Source: Rhodanobacteraceae bacterium (GTDB lineage Bacteria; Pseudomonadota; Gammaproteobacteria; Xanthomonadales; Ahniellaceae). From it: a stretch of DNA of 64,000 nucleotides. The position numbers and the translations under genes are program-made. The stretch covers positions 1 to 64,000 of the forward strand of contig JADJFT010000002.1 of assembly GCA_016708465.1 (NCBI GenBank), in the 5' to 3' direction. Positions 36,388 to 46,051 of this stretch are shown piece by piece. The notes under the pieces were generated by a model that worked only from the letters and a program-made list of their open reading frames with translations, did not search any database and had not been told where the DNA came from. Positions within the stretch are counted from its first letter, which is position 1; each line of letters starts with the position of its first letter.

Positions 36388-38091
36388 TCATGCGGCTTTC
36401 TTCTCGCCGGCCTCAATGCGTCGCGTGATGATCCACTGCTGCAACAGACCGAGTGAGCCATTGATGGTCCAGTACAGCACCAGCCCCGACGGGAAGAAGG
36501 CCATGGTCACTGAGAACACCAGCGGCATGTACTGCAGCACCTTCTGCTGGATCGGGTCCATGCCCGCGGGTGACGGCGACATCTTCTGCGTGATCCACAT
36601 GATCGCGGCGTTCGCGACCGGTAGTACGAAGTAGGGATCGCGCGCAGAAAGATTGGTCAGCCAGCCGATGAACGGGGCATGCCGCAATTCCACGGATTCC
36701 AGCAACACCCAGTACAACGCGATGAATACTGGAAATTGCAGCAGTAGCGGGAAGCAGCCGCCGACCGGATTGATTTTTTCCTTGGAGTACAGCTCCATCA
36801 TCGCCTGATTGAACTTTTGGCGATCCTCGCCGTAACGCTGCTTCAGCGCTTCGATGCGCGGCTGCACCTTGCGCATCTTGGCCATCGAGCGGTATTGCGT
36901 TTCCGAGAGCGGATACAGCAACAACTTCACTAGCAGCGTCGTCAGGATGATCGCGAAGCCCCAGTTCTGCACCAGTTTATGCAGCGCATTGAGCAACCAG
37001 AAAACCGGCTTCGCAAAGATCGTAACCATGCCGTAGTCGATGGTCAGGCCAAGGCCCGGCGCGATGGCATCGAGGCTTTCCTGTTGCTTCGGTCCGACGT
37101 ACAAACGCGACGACCGCGTCATGCTGGCACCCGGTGCGACCTTGAACGCCGGGCCGACCTGGCGGATCAGATAACGCGGTGCGCCCTGATCGGTGATCAC
37201 CGCGGTGCTGTAGGCCTGTGCTTCGCTCGCCTCAGGAATCCAGGCGGCGAAAAAATAATGTTGCTGTTGAGCAGCCCAACCACCGGTGATGGTGCGATTC
37301 AATGGTTCTTCGGCGAAGTCGTCGAAACCGAGCTTATCGAATTTATCTTCCGGGCTGTACCAAGCTGCGCCGACAAAGCTGTATTGCCCGGGGTTGGTGA
37401 ACGAGAACTTGCGGTTCACGATCGGCGAGGTGCGGGTGAGCTGCGTATACGCGCTCGCCGACCAGTCCGCTGCACCGCCATTGTCGACTTTGGTCGCGAC
37501 ATCGATCGTGTAACTGCTGCGCTTCAGCGTGTACGTCTTGGTGACGGAAACACCGTTTTGAGTCCAGGTCAGCGGAATGTCGACGTGGTCTTGGCCTTCA
37601 CCGAGGCGAAACTCGTCCTGCGTCGCGGTATAGAGCGCGCGGTGATCGGGCGCGACTGAAGCACTCGAAACCAAGCCGGATTGTGCGACGAAGAAGTGCT
37701 CGCCGCTGCCGTCAAACAGTTGCACGGTGGGCGTCGGTTCTCCGGCGTTAACCAGATATTGGCGCAGGTTGGCCTTGCTGACGGTACCGCCGCGCGTATC
37801 GATTTCGAGTTCCAGCACGTCGCTGACGACACGAATAATGCGCCCAGCAACTACGGGCTCAGTCGCAGCAGGCTCGATTGCTCCTGCACTACCAGTACCA
37901 CTGGTCGCCACCGGTGCGCTGTCCGCCGAAGGCAGGTCGGCAGCGCTGTCACCAACCGAACCTTCGACCTCGGTCGAGGTGCTTGCCGGCAACAAGGGCT
38001 GGGCACGGTGATAATCGTTCTGCCAGGCGTTCCACAGCAGGAAGCCGAGGGCCGCCAGCGCGATCCATAGAAAACTGCGCGCGTTGTTCAT
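36388..38091 (-). CDS. yidC: Membrane protein insertase YidC
   Basis: 567 residues. N-terminal membrane helix (SFLWIALAALGFLLWNAWQN), a large periplasmic P1 domain (about 75-340), then the conserved insertase core: helices around GFAIILTTLLVKLLLYPLSE, the cytoplasmic hairpin RKVQPRIEALKQRYGEDRQK, and GGCFPLLLQFPVFIALYWVL with later helices ending LYWTINGSLGLLQQWIITRR. It inserts and folds inner-membrane proteins alone or with SecYEG. It begins 10 bases after the rnpA stop, so no yidD lies between them. Confidence 0.95.
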   Translation of the reverse strand: MNNARSFLWIALAALGFLLWNAWQNDYHRAQPLLPASTSTEVEGSVGDSAADLPSADSAPVATSGTGSAGAIEPAATEPVVAGRIIRVVSDVLELEIDTRGGTVSKANLRQYLVNAGEPTPTVQLFDGSGEHFFVAQSGLVSSASVAPDHRALYTATQDEFRLGEGQDHVDIPLTWTQNGVSVTKTYTLKRSSYTIDVATKVDNGGAADWSASAYTQLTRTSPIVNRKFSFTNPGQYSFVGAAWYSPEDKFDKLGFDDFAEEPLNRTITGGWAAQQQHYFFAAWIPEASEAQAYSTAVITDQGAPRYLIRQVGPAFKVAPGASMTRSSRLYVGPKQQESLDAIAPGLGLTIDYGMVTIFAKPVFWLLNALHKLVQNWGFAIILTTLLVKLLLYPLSETQYRSMAKMRKVQPRIEALKQRYGEDRQKFNQAMMELYSKEKINPVGGCFPLLLQFPVFIALYWVLLESVELRHAPFIGWLTNLSARDPYFVLPVANAAIMWITQKMSPSPAGMDPIQQKVLQYMPLVFSVTMAFFPSGLVLYWTINGSLGLLQQWIITRRIEAGEKKAA

Positions 38092-38101
38092 TGGGGTTTC
38101 G

Positions 38102-38521
38102 CTACGAAGGGAAGGAGGTTCCGGGCACGTCAGTCGCAGCCCGAGAAAGGTCGGCGATTGTGCCGGGCGCGGGCGTCGGCTTCAACGCGGCGAGACGATC
38201 GAACAGTTTTTCGACATCTGCGCGAATCGTTTTCGCGTCGGCTTGCGCGATCTCACCACGTCCAACGACGATAAATGCGAATGCGGGCAGATGTGCGCGG
38301 CGCAACCGAAATGCTTCGCGCACGATGCGTTTGATGCGGTTGCGACTGCTCGCCAATGGGACTGCGCGCTTGGGCACAGTGATGCCGAGCCGAGCCACCG
38401 CATCCGTATTGACCAGACCCCGGAAAAGCTTCGAGCCGGCACTGAGGCCGGCTCGAAATGCGAGATCGAACTCATGCTTGGCCAGGATGCGCGCGGTTCG
38501 CGGGAAACCCGCGGCGGACAT
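38102..38521 (-). CDS. rnpA: Ribonuclease P protein component
   Basis: 139 residues with the RNR signature RNRIKRIVREAFR and preceding GITVPKRAVPLASS. It binds the catalytic RNA for 5' processing of pre-tRNA. The order rpmH-rnpA-yidC-mnmE is the classical one beside dnaA. Slightly longer than many homologues because of the C-terminal tail rich in Ala, Pro and Thr. Confidence 0.93.
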   Translation of the reverse strand: MSAAGFPRTARILAKHEFDLAFRAGLSAGSKLFRGLVNTDAVARLGITVPKRAVPLASSRNRIKRIVREAFRLRRAHLPAFAFIVVGRGEIAQADAKTIRADVEKLFDRLAALKPTPAPGTIADLSRAATDVPGTSFPS

Positions 38522-38535
38522 TCCGACCCGCCTGA

Positions 38536-38676
38536 TTACGGGATCAGGCGAGTGCGGCCCTTGGCGCGACGGGCATTCAGGATCTTGCGGCCGCCCTTGG
38601 TCGCCATGCGGGCGCGGAATCCGTGATCACGGGCTCGCTTGAGATTGCTTGGTTGGAACGTGCGCTTGGTCGCCAT
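38536..38676 (-). CDS. rpmH: 50S ribosomal protein L34
   Basis: 46 residues, MATKRTFQPSNLKRARDHGF through GRKILNARRAKGRTRLIP, an essentially invariant L34. Too short for most gene callers but unambiguous. Stop TTA at 38536-38538 on the plus strand; 14 bases separate it from rnpA. It diverges from dnaA, the usual origin arrangement. Confidence 0.97.
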   Translation of the reverse strand: MATKRTFQPSNLKRARDHGFRARMATKGGRKILNARRAKGRTRLIP

Positions 38677-38839
38677 GACAACACCGCTAGAAGAGTTTGC
38701 AAAAAAGGGCGCGAATCTTATGCAGATCGCGGGCTTGCGTCAAGGTCCATGATCAGCTCGCGCTGTCCGAAGGGCAGGGTCAGCGCTGATACACTGGCTG
38801 GCCCGACGCGATCCGCGTCGTTTTTCGCGCGCGGCAGCC

Positions 38840-40174
38840 ATGCTATCACTTTGGGAACGCTTGCTGGACCGCCTCGAGTCTGAGTACAGCGAGCAGGACA
38901 TTCTCACCTGGCTGAAACCCCTTCAGGTGGGTGGCGGCGATGGTGTGCTGCGGCTATTGGCACCGAACGGGTTCGTACTGGATGTGGTGCGCGAGCGCTT
39001 TTTGTCGCGGATCGAGGTGGTGGCGCAACATCTCGCGGGTGCTGATCTGCGGGTGAGCCTTGATGTTGGCTCCAGCCCACGGAGCGTCGACCCAGTGCGC
39101 GCGATGGCGACGAACAACGGCACCGCCACACTACCGTTCGACCCCGAATTCGAGACCAATCTTGACCCGCATTACACCTTCGACAATTTCGTCGAGGGCA
39201 AATCGAACCAACTCGGTCGGGCCACGGCTTATCAGGCCGCCCTGAACCCAGGTCGGCGCGAGTCGAATCCGTTGTTGCTGTATGGCGGCACCGGCCTTGG
39301 CAAGACCCACCTGATGTATGCCGCCGGCAACCTGATGCGCAAGAACAATCCGGGCTTCCGGGTGCTGTACCAGCGTTCAGAACAATTCGTCGCGACGATG
39401 ATCAAGGCGCTGCAAAGCAAGAATATCGATGAGTTCAAGAACCGGTATCGCTCGGTCGATGCGTTGTTGATCGACGACATCCAGTTCTTTGCCGGCAAGG
39501 ATCGAACGCAGGAAGAGTTTTTCCACACCTTCAACGCGCTGTTCGAGTTGAACCAGCAAATTATCCTGACCTGCGATCGCTATCCGAAAGAAGTCGAGAA
39601 TCTGGAACCACGGCTGACTTCACGCCTGAGTTGGGGGTTGCCGGTCGCCATCGAACCACCGGATTTCGAAACGCGCGTGGCGATCCTGCTGCGTAAGTCC
39701 GAACTGAAGGGCATCGTGTTACCGGAAGATGTCGCCTTCATGATCGCGCGGCGCATGCGATCGCATGTCCGCGACCTCGAAGGCGCGCTGAATACGCTCT
39801 CGGCGCGCGCTCACTTCACCGGCCGAGCGATCACCATCGAGTTCGCACGGGAAGCGCTGCGCGATCTGCTGACGGTGCAGGAACGCACACTCAGCATCCC
39901 GAATATCCAGAAGCTGACGGCTGACTATTTCCAACTGCGCGTAGCGGATCTGCTTTCGAAGCGGCGCACACGGCAACTGGCGCGTGCGCGCCAGACGGCG
40001 ATGGCCCTGACCAAAGAATTGACCTCGCACTCCTTGCCAGAGATCGGCGATGCCTTCGGTGGCCGTGACCACACCACGGTGTTGCATGCCTGCCGCCTGA
40101 TTGCCGAGTTGCGTGAAACCGACGGCAAGACCCGTGAAGACTGGGACAAGCTCATTCGTGCGCTAACAGGTTGA
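38840..40174 (+). CDS. dnaA: Chromosomal replication initiator protein DnaA
   Basis: 444 residues. Domain I (MLSLWERLLDRLESEYSEQD) recruits DnaB, followed by a short linker. The AAA+ domain begins at FDNFVEGKSNQLGRATA with Walker A GGTGLGKTH (149-157), Walker B LLIDDIQFF, sensor 1 and the Arg finger region. Domain IV has the DnaA-box-reading signature GGRDHTTVLHACRLIAEL. It binds DnaA boxes, two good matches to which lie directly downstream, and melts oriC. The protein ends RALTG at 40174. ATG at 38840 is the natural start; domain I length is normal for the order. Confidence 0.97.
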   Translation: MLSLWERLLDRLESEYSEQDILTWLKPLQVGGGDGVLRLLAPNGFVLDVVRERFLSRIEVVAQHLAGADLRVSLDVGSSPRSVDPVRAMATNNGTATLPFDPEFETNLDPHYTFDNFVEGKSNQLGRATAYQAALNPGRRESNPLLLYGGTGLGKTHLMYAAGNLMRKNNPGFRVLYQRSEQFVATMIKALQSKNIDEFKNRYRSVDALLIDDIQFFAGKDRTQEEFFHTFNALFELNQQIILTCDRYPKEVENLEPRLTSRLSWGLPVAIEPPDFETRVAILLRKSELKGIVLPEDVAFMIARRMRSHVRDLEGALNTLSARAHFTGRAITIEFAREALRDLLTVQERTLSIPNIQKLTADYFQLRVADLLSKRRTRQLARARQTAMALTKELTSHSLPEIGDAFGGRDHTTVLHACRLIAELRETDGKTREDWDKLIRALTG

Positions 40175-40381
40175 GGACAACTCGGCCGGAGGTCTGTGGA
40201 TAACTTTCGGTGCAAAGTTGTCCACAAATGATCCACCGGGCTCGTTGGCACCCATACACAAGATTTGCTTCGTCGCTAGGCTTAGAACCACAACAGGTTG
40301 TGGTTACGTATTGCAGTTATCCCCAACGCCTATCATCATCACCATCTTCATATAAACAAAGAATGATAAAGAGGGAGGCCC
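40175..40381. other. Probable replication origin (oriC) in the dnaA-dnaN spacer
   Basis: Contains TGTGGATAA (40195-40203, exact reverse of consensus TTATCCACA), TTGTCCACA (40218-40226) and the near match TTATCCCCA (40317-40325), all typical DnaA boxes. A perfect 20-base palindrome, AACCACAACAGGTTGTGGTT, spans 40286-40305. The A/T-rich run at 40330-40372 (with CATATAAACAAAGAATGATA) could be the unwinding element. Position between dnaA and dnaN is a usual oriC site. Strand opening was not tested. Confidence 0.7.
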
Positions 40382-41479
40382 ATGCGCTTCAGCATCCAAA
40401 GGGAAGCCCTACTCAAGCCGTTGACTCAGGTCGTTGGCGTGGTGGAACGTCGCCAGACACTGCCGGTGCTTGCCAACGTCTTGGTGGAAGTGACGAACGG
40501 ATCTGTCGGTTTCACCGGATCCGATCTGGAAGTCGAACTGTCAGCACGATGTGCGGTGGAAGACAGCGTCGATGGCGCGACCACACTGCCAGCACGCAAG
40601 TTGTTCGACATCGTGCGTGCGTTGCCTGATGGCAGCCGTGTCGATCTGAGCCAAACCGGCGAACGCGTGACGCTGAAAGCGGGTCGTAGCCGCTTCACGC
40701 TGTCGACCTTGCCGGCGACCGAGTTTCCGACCGTTGATGACATCGATGTCGTCGAACGCGTGACTTTGACCGAAGCGACCTTGAAGGAGCTGATTGATCG
40801 CACCGCGTTCGCGATGGCGCATCAGGATGTTCGCTATTACCTCAACGGGATGTTGCTTGACCTGCGCGAAGGCGCCCTGCGTTGTGTTGCCACCGACGGA
40901 CATCGTCTCGCGCTCTGCGAAACCACCGCCGATGTGGTGATCAAGGCCAAGCGTCAGATCATCATTCCGCGCAAGGGTGTCAACGAACTGCAGCGTTTGC
41001 TGGATTCTGACGGTGCGCTGGAGCTGGAGTTCGGCAAGAACCACCTGCGGGTGACCCGCGCCGATTTCGTGTTCACTTCGAAACTGATCGACGGGCGGTT
41101 CCCCGATTACGAAGCGGTGATCCCGATTGGTGCGGACAAGATCGTGCAATTGCCGCGCGATGAGTTGCGCATGGCGCTGCAGCGTGTTGCGATTCTGTCG
41201 AACGAGAAGTACCGCGGCGTGAAGCTGGACGTTGTTCCTGGTCGATTGACGATCGTGGCGCACAACCCGGAGCAGGAAGAGGCGACCGAAGTGCTGGAAG
41301 TACAGACGGTCGTCGATGGTCTCAGTGTTGGCTTCAACGTCAACTATCTGCAGGATGCGCTGGCGTCGCTGCGTGGCGTCAACGTGATGCTGTGTTTGCG
41401 TGACAGCAATTCGAGTTGTTTGGTGCGCGATGCCGACAATGAGCGTTCGCGGCATGTTGTGATGCCGCTGCGTCTGTGA
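40382..41479 (+). CDS. dnaN: DNA polymerase III beta subunit (sliding clamp)
   Basis: 365 residues, MRFSIQREALLKPLTQVVGV to RHVVMPLRL. Three clamp domains are visible from the repeated beta-alpha topology; conserved segments include LPVLANVLVEV, TDGHRLAL and the C-terminal MPLRL loop that forms part of the partner-binding cleft. It encircles DNA and holds Pol III. GAGGGAGG is seven bases upstream of ATG. Continues rightward into recF and gyrB, the normal dnaA-dnaN-recF-gyrB order. Confidence 0.97.
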   Translation: MRFSIQREALLKPLTQVVGVVERRQTLPVLANVLVEVTNGSVGFTGSDLEVELSARCAVEDSVDGATTLPARKLFDIVRALPDGSRVDLSQTGERVTLKAGRSRFTLSTLPATEFPTVDDIDVVERVTLTEATLKELIDRTAFAMAHQDVRYYLNGMLLDLREGALRCVATDGHRLALCETTADVVIKAKRQIIIPRKGVNELQRLLDSDGALELEFGKNHLRVTRADFVFTSKLIDGRFPDYEAVIPIGADKIVQLPRDELRMALQRVAILSNEKYRGVKLDVVPGRLTIVAHNPEQEEATEVLEVQTVVDGLSVGFNVNYLQDALASLRGVNVMLCLRDSNSSCLVRDADNERSRHVVMPLRL

Positions 41480-41507
41480 CGGCGACGGTTCTGCGAATGT
41501 CGGCCGC

Positions 41508-41532
41508 ACGGCCCCGGCAACCCCGGGGCCGT
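41508..41532. terminator. GC-rich hairpin between dnaN and recF
   Basis: ACGGCCCCGG and CCGGGGCCGT (10-bp arms, 5-base loop) precede TGTCTTTGTG. The U content is too low for a strong terminator, so partial termination or RNA stabilisation in the dnaN-recF message is more likely. Confidence 0.45.
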
Positions 41533-41546
41533 TGTCTTTGTGGGCG

Positions 41547-42641
41547 ATGAAGATTCTTCGTCTCGACATTGACGGTTTGCGTTGTATTGGTCACGCGCGC
41601 ATTGCCGCGGCCGGTGGCGTGCAGTTTTTGCAGGGTGCGAACGGTGCCGGCAAAACCACAGTACTGGAGGCGATGCACTTGCTCGGCTACGGCCGCAGCT
41701 TTCGACCTGGTCAACGTGATGCTGTGATTCAGCGCGGTGCGACCGAAAGCGTCGTGTTCGCGGAAGTCGTGCGGGAGCAGGGCGGCCGCAGTCGCATTGG
41801 TCTGCGGCGGGCGTCGTCGCAATGGTCTGCGCGCGTCGACGAATCGGATGTCGCGAGTTTGGTCGAACTGTTCCGTATCTGTCCGGTGGTGTGTTTCGAA
41901 CCCGGTTCGCATGCGTTGATTGCCGGTCCATCGGAGCTTCGCCGCGCCTATCTCGACTGGTCTGTGTTCCACGTGGAACCCGATTTTCTTCCCGCTTGGC
42001 GTCGCCACCAGCGCGCGCTGAAGCAACGCAATGCCGGGCTACGCTCGGGTTGGGCCGATCACTTGCTGGAACCTTGGGAGGTCGAGTTGGCGGAAGCTGG
42101 TCTGGCCATCGCCAATGCGCGTCGTCGGGTATTGCAGGAGTTGCGTGCTGACGTGGCGGCAAAGGCGGCTGCTTTTTTGCCGGAGTTGGGCACCGTACAG
42201 CTGCACCTGATGTCCGGGTTCGGAGATCGCGACTCGGGTTCGAGCGAGGCGATTCGGCTCGCCTATGCGGAAGCGCGCGCCCAAGATCGCGAACGCGGCC
42301 ATACCCGATTCGGCGCCCAGCGCGCGGACTGGGCGGTTTCGTTCGCCGAGGCGCCCCGCCGCGAACACTTGTCACGTGGCCAAGAGAAATTGACTGCTTT
42401 GGCGTTGGAACTGGCCCAGGTCGAGCATTTCCGCAACCGTGTCGGCGAGTGGCCGGTGTTGTTGTTGGACGATCTTGCATCCGAACTTGATGCCGATCAT
42501 CTGACGCGGGTATTGGACTGGGTATTCGCCGCTGGGCTGCAAGTCTGGATCACCGGAACGGCGATTCCGGACATCTTGCAGCGCCGCAACGAAACGTGGC
42601 GCTTGTTCCACGTGGAACAGGGCCAAGTCACGCCGGCTTGA
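41547..42641 (+). CDS. recF: DNA replication and repair protein RecF
   Basis: 364 residues from MKILRLDIDGLRCIGHARIA. ABC/SMC-type ATPase: Walker A GANGAGKTTVLEAMH, signature motif HLSRGQEKLTALALELAQVE and Walker B PVLLLDDLASELDADH. It loads RecA at gapped DNA with RecO and RecR. ATG at 41547 matches the family N-terminus and lies 67 bases past dnaN. Normal length, all ATPase motifs present. Confidence 0.95.
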   Translation: MKILRLDIDGLRCIGHARIAAAGGVQFLQGANGAGKTTVLEAMHLLGYGRSFRPGQRDAVIQRGATESVVFAEVVREQGGRSRIGLRRASSQWSARVDESDVASLVELFRICPVVCFEPGSHALIAGPSELRRAYLDWSVFHVEPDFLPAWRRHQRALKQRNAGLRSGWADHLLEPWEVELAEAGLAIANARRRVLQELRADVAAKAAAFLPELGTVQLHLMSGFGDRDSGSSEAIRLAYAEARAQDRERGHTRFGAQRADWAVSFAEAPRREHLSRGQEKLTALALELAQVEHFRNRVGEWPVLLLDDLASELDADHLTRVLDWVFAAGLQVWITGTAIPDILQRRNETWRLFHVEQGQVTPA

Positions 42642-42723
42642 TATACTTCACCACCATCCCACGCACGTCGACGCCGCCCGCCCCGCGGGTACCGGATCCG
42701 TGCCCCCTTTGTCGGGAAGCCCA

Positions 42724-45138
42724 ATGAACGAGCAAGACTACGACAGCAGCAGTATCAAGGTTCTCAAGGGACTCGACGCCGTCCGCAAACGCCCGGGGAT
42801 GTACATCGGCGATACCTCCGACGGTACCGGCCTGCACCACATGGTGTTCGAGGTTGTAGATAACGCCATCGACGAATCCCTGGCGGGTCATTGCGACACG
42901 GTTTTGGTCACCATCCACGCCGATCGTTCGGTGTCGGTCCTCGACAACGGCCGCGGCATCCCGGTCGGTATGCACGAAGAAGGGCGGTCGACCGCTGAAG
43001 TCGTGATGACCGTGTTGCACGCCGGTGGCAAGTTCGACGACAACAGCTACAAGGTCTCCGGCGGTTTGCATGGTGTCGGTGTATCGGTGGTCAATGCCTT
43101 GTCGTCGACGTTATGGCTGGACATCTGGCGCGAAGGTTTCCATCACCAGCAGGAATACAGTCTCGGCGATCCGCGCTATGCGCTGAAGCGCCTGGAAGCG
43201 AGTACGAAGCGCGGTACCCAGGTCCGTTTCCTGCCCAGTACCGAAATCTTCTCCGACGTCGAATTCCACTACGATATTTTGGCCAAACGTCTGCGCGAGC
43301 TCGCGTTCCTGAACTCAGGCGTGCGGATCGAGTTGCGCGATGAGCGCGGCGACGGCAAGCACGACGTGTTCGCCTACCAAGGCGGCATTCGCAGCTTTGT
43401 CGAACATCTTTCGCAACTGCGCACCCCGCTGCATCCGCAGGTGATCAGCTTCATCAGTACCCACGAGAACATTTCGGTCGACGTCGCGTTGCAATGGACT
43501 GATGCCTACGAAGAACGCATGTTCTGTTTCACCAACAACATTCCGCAGAAAGATGGCGGCACTCATCTGGCTGGTTTCCGCGCTGCGCTGACGCGCACGC
43601 TCGGCAACTACATCGAGTCCTCGAACTTGCTCAAGCAGGCCAAGGTTTCTCCGACCGGCGACGACATGCGCGAAGGCATGATCGCGGTGCTGTCAGTGAA
43701 GGTGCCGGACCCGAAGTTCAGCTCGCAGACCAAGGACAAGCTGGTCTCGTCAGAAGTGAAGAGCGCCGTTGAATCCGTGATCGGCCACAAGCTTGCCGAT
43801 TTCCTGCAGGAGAACCCGGCGGTAGCGCGGGCAATCTGCGAAAAAGTGGTCGATGCCGCGCGCGCGCGGGAAGCCGCGCGTAAGGCGCGTGAACTGACGC
43901 GCCGTAAAGGTGCGCTCGACATCGCCGGCCTCCCCGGCAAACTCGCCGATTGCCAGGAAAAAGATCCGGCCTTGTCCGAACTGTTCCTGGTCGAGGGTGA
44001 CTCCGCCGGTGGTTCCGCGAAGCAGGGACGCAATCGCCGCACCCAAGCGATCCTGCCGCTCAAAGGCAAGATTTTGAACGTCGAAAAGGCTCGCTTCGAC
44101 AAGATGCTCGGGTCAGCCGAAGTCGGCACCTTGATCACCGCGCTCGGCTGCGGTATCGGCAAGGACGAGTTCGATATCAACAAGCTGCGCTACCACCGCA
44201 TCATCATCATGACCGACGCCGACGTCGATGGCTCGCATATCCGTACGCTACTGCTGACGTTTTTCTACCGACAGATGCCGGAGCTGATCGAGCGCGGCTA
44301 CATCTATATCGGCCTGCCGCCGTTGTTCAAGTTGAAGCAGGGCAAGCAGGAGATGTACTTGAAGGATGAGGCCGCATTGGCTGCCTACCTGATCAACAAC
44401 GCCGTCGACGACGCTGAACTGCACCCGAGCTCGGGCACGCCGCCGATCCGTGGTGCCGGGCTGGAAAAGCTGCTGCGCGACTATCAGTCGGCGAAGGACC
44501 AGATCCAACGTCTTTCGTCGCGTGTCGATGCGAACTTCCTCGGTGCCTTGCTGGATGTCGCGCCGATCGACCAGGCCTTGCTGGCCGACGGCGACAAGCT
44601 GGCCGCTTGGGCACAGCAGGTCGTCGCGCGCTTGAACACGCGTGGACTTGGTCGTCCGCAGTACGACATCCACACCGAAGCCGCACAGGGCGAGCAGGGC
44701 GCAGTATTGCGTATCCGCAAGCAGCACCATGGCCTCAGTACGGACAGCGTCGTGCCCGGTCAGTTCTTCCTTTCGGCTGACTATGCGCCTATCGCAGAAA
44801 TAACTAATCAAATCAATGGCTTAATCGGAGAAGACGGACGTGTGCAACGCGGCTCCAAGCACGCTGCGGTGAGCAACTTCCACGCCGTGCAAAGCTGGCT
44901 CATGGACGAGGCAAAGAAGGGCCGGACGATCCAGCGCTTCAAGGGTCTCGGCGAAATGAACCCTGCGCAGCTGTGGGAAACCACGGTGAATCCGGAAACC
45001 CGGCGCATGTTGCAGGTCCGCATCGAAGATGCGGTCGCCGCCGACCTGATCTTCTCGACTTTGATGGGCGACGTCGTCGAGCCGCGCCGCGCGTTCATCG
45101 AGTCGAATGCGTTGCGCGTCGCCAACCTCGACGTATAA
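42724..45138 (+). CDS. gyrB: DNA gyrase subunit B
   Basis: 804 residues, same as E. coli GyrB. ATG at 42724 opens MNEQDYDSSSIKVLKGLDAV then RKRPGMYIGDT. GHKL ATPase motifs: EVVDNAIDESLAGH, LDNGRGIPV and GGLHGVGVSVVNAL. TOPRIM: EGDSAGGSAKQGRNRRTQAI, PLKGKILNVEKA and DADVDGSHIRTLLLTFFYR. The C-terminal QRFKGLGEMNPAQLWETT motif binds GyrA. Introduces negative supercoils. Intact, and the Gram-negative-specific insert between TOPRIM and the tail is present. Confidence 0.97.
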   Translation: MNEQDYDSSSIKVLKGLDAVRKRPGMYIGDTSDGTGLHHMVFEVVDNAIDESLAGHCDTVLVTIHADRSVSVLDNGRGIPVGMHEEGRSTAEVVMTVLHAGGKFDDNSYKVSGGLHGVGVSVVNALSSTLWLDIWREGFHHQQEYSLGDPRYALKRLEASTKRGTQVRFLPSTEIFSDVEFHYDILAKRLRELAFLNSGVRIELRDERGDGKHDVFAYQGGIRSFVEHLSQLRTPLHPQVISFISTHENISVDVALQWTDAYEERMFCFTNNIPQKDGGTHLAGFRAALTRTLGNYIESSNLLKQAKVSPTGDDMREGMIAVLSVKVPDPKFSSQTKDKLVSSEVKSAVESVIGHKLADFLQENPAVARAICEKVVDAARAREAARKARELTRRKGALDIAGLPGKLADCQEKDPALSELFLVEGDSAGGSAKQGRNRRTQAILPLKGKILNVEKARFDKMLGSAEVGTLITALGCGIGKDEFDINKLRYHRIIIMTDADVDGSHIRTLLLTFFYRQMPELIERGYIYIGLPPLFKLKQGKQEMYLKDEAALAAYLINNAVDDAELHPSSGTPPIRGAGLEKLLRDYQSAKDQIQRLSSRVDANFLGALLDVAPIDQALLADGDKLAAWAQQVVARLNTRGLGRPQYDIHTEAAQGEQGAVLRIRKQHHGLSTDSVVPGQFFLSADYAPIAEITNQINGLIGEDGRVQRGSKHAAVSNFHAVQSWLMDEAKKGRTIQRFKGLGEMNPAQLWETTVNPETRRMLQVRIEDAVAADLIFSTLMGDVVEPRRAFIESNALRVANLDV

Positions 45139-45149
45139 AGGCCAGCGGG

Positions 45150-45997
45150 ATGTCGCGTTATGCCGTCGTCATCCCGCGGCTGCCGGATTATCCACACAGC
45201 CACGCGTTCGATGAGATCGCGCTGGCACTGGTCGAAGGCTTGAACGCCCTCGGGCACGACGCGATCCACAGTGATCGTGCGCAACACAGCGAGCGGCGCG
45301 CCATCGTGCTCGCACCGCAACTGTTGCCGCTATGCGGTCTGGCGGTGCCGGACGACGCCATCCTCTACAACCTCGAACAGATCGATCGCAGCAGTAGCTG
45401 GATCACCCCCGAGGTGCTGGCGTTATTCCGCCGCCACGCACTCTGGGACTACAGCGAACGCAACCGTGCGGTGCTGGCGCAGCAGCATGGCATCGATCAC
45501 GCGGCACTGATGCCGGTTGGGCACAGCCTGGGACTCGAACGCATCATCGCGGCACCGGTCGCAGACATCGACGTGCTGTTCTACGGTTCGCCGAACGATC
45601 GCCGCATCGCCGTGCTCGAATCCTTGGCGCGTTTCCTGGCGTCAAGGTGCATCCGTTGTTCGGCGTCTACGGCCGTGACCGGGACAGCTGGATCGCGCGC
45701 TCAAAGATCGTACTCAACCTCCACTTCTACGACGCTCAAGTATTCGAACAGGTCCGCGTTTCCTACTTGCTCGCGAATGCCTGTTTCGTGGTGTCTGAAA
45801 ATGGCGATGCGCAAGCCGAAGCCGAGTGGCAGGGCGGTCTGGTGTTCGCAGACTATGTGCAGCTGGTCGACACCTGCATGAGCTATCTCGAACGCGACCG
45901 CGCCCGTGAGCGTATCCGTCTGCGTGGCCGCGACCTGATGCGAGCGCGGCCACAAGCAGGGTTCCTAGAACGATCACTCGTCGGCCCTGTCCAGTAG
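45150..45997 (+). CDS. Glycosyltransferase-like protein, one frameshift
   Basis: ATG at 45150 (MSRYAVVIPRLPDYPHSHAF), 12 bases after gyrB. A shift near 45645 joins AVLESLARFL to VKVHPLFGVYGRDRDSWIA. The first half has ALGHDAIHSD and ILYNLEQIDRSSSWITPEVL; the second half has KIVLNLHFYDAQVFEQVRVS and ENGDAQAEAEWQGGLVFADY, like the nucleotide-sugar-binding half of GT-B proteins in the CgeB/GT1 group. About 282 residues. No signal peptide. Substrate unknown; the enzyme assignment rests on fold-like patterns. Confidence 0.55.
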
Positions 45998-46051
45998 GTC
46001 GTGGGGCATGGCTATACTCCTGCCAATACGGGGATGCCTGCGAAACGCACC

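Noticed and set aside
36388..38102. A hidden yidD gene between rnpA and yidC
   Set aside because: Only ten bases separate the two genes, so it is absent at this position.
41344..42480. 378-codon open frame on the minus strand opposite recF
   Set aside because: Arg/Pro/Thr-rich complement of recF with no family similarity or start signal.
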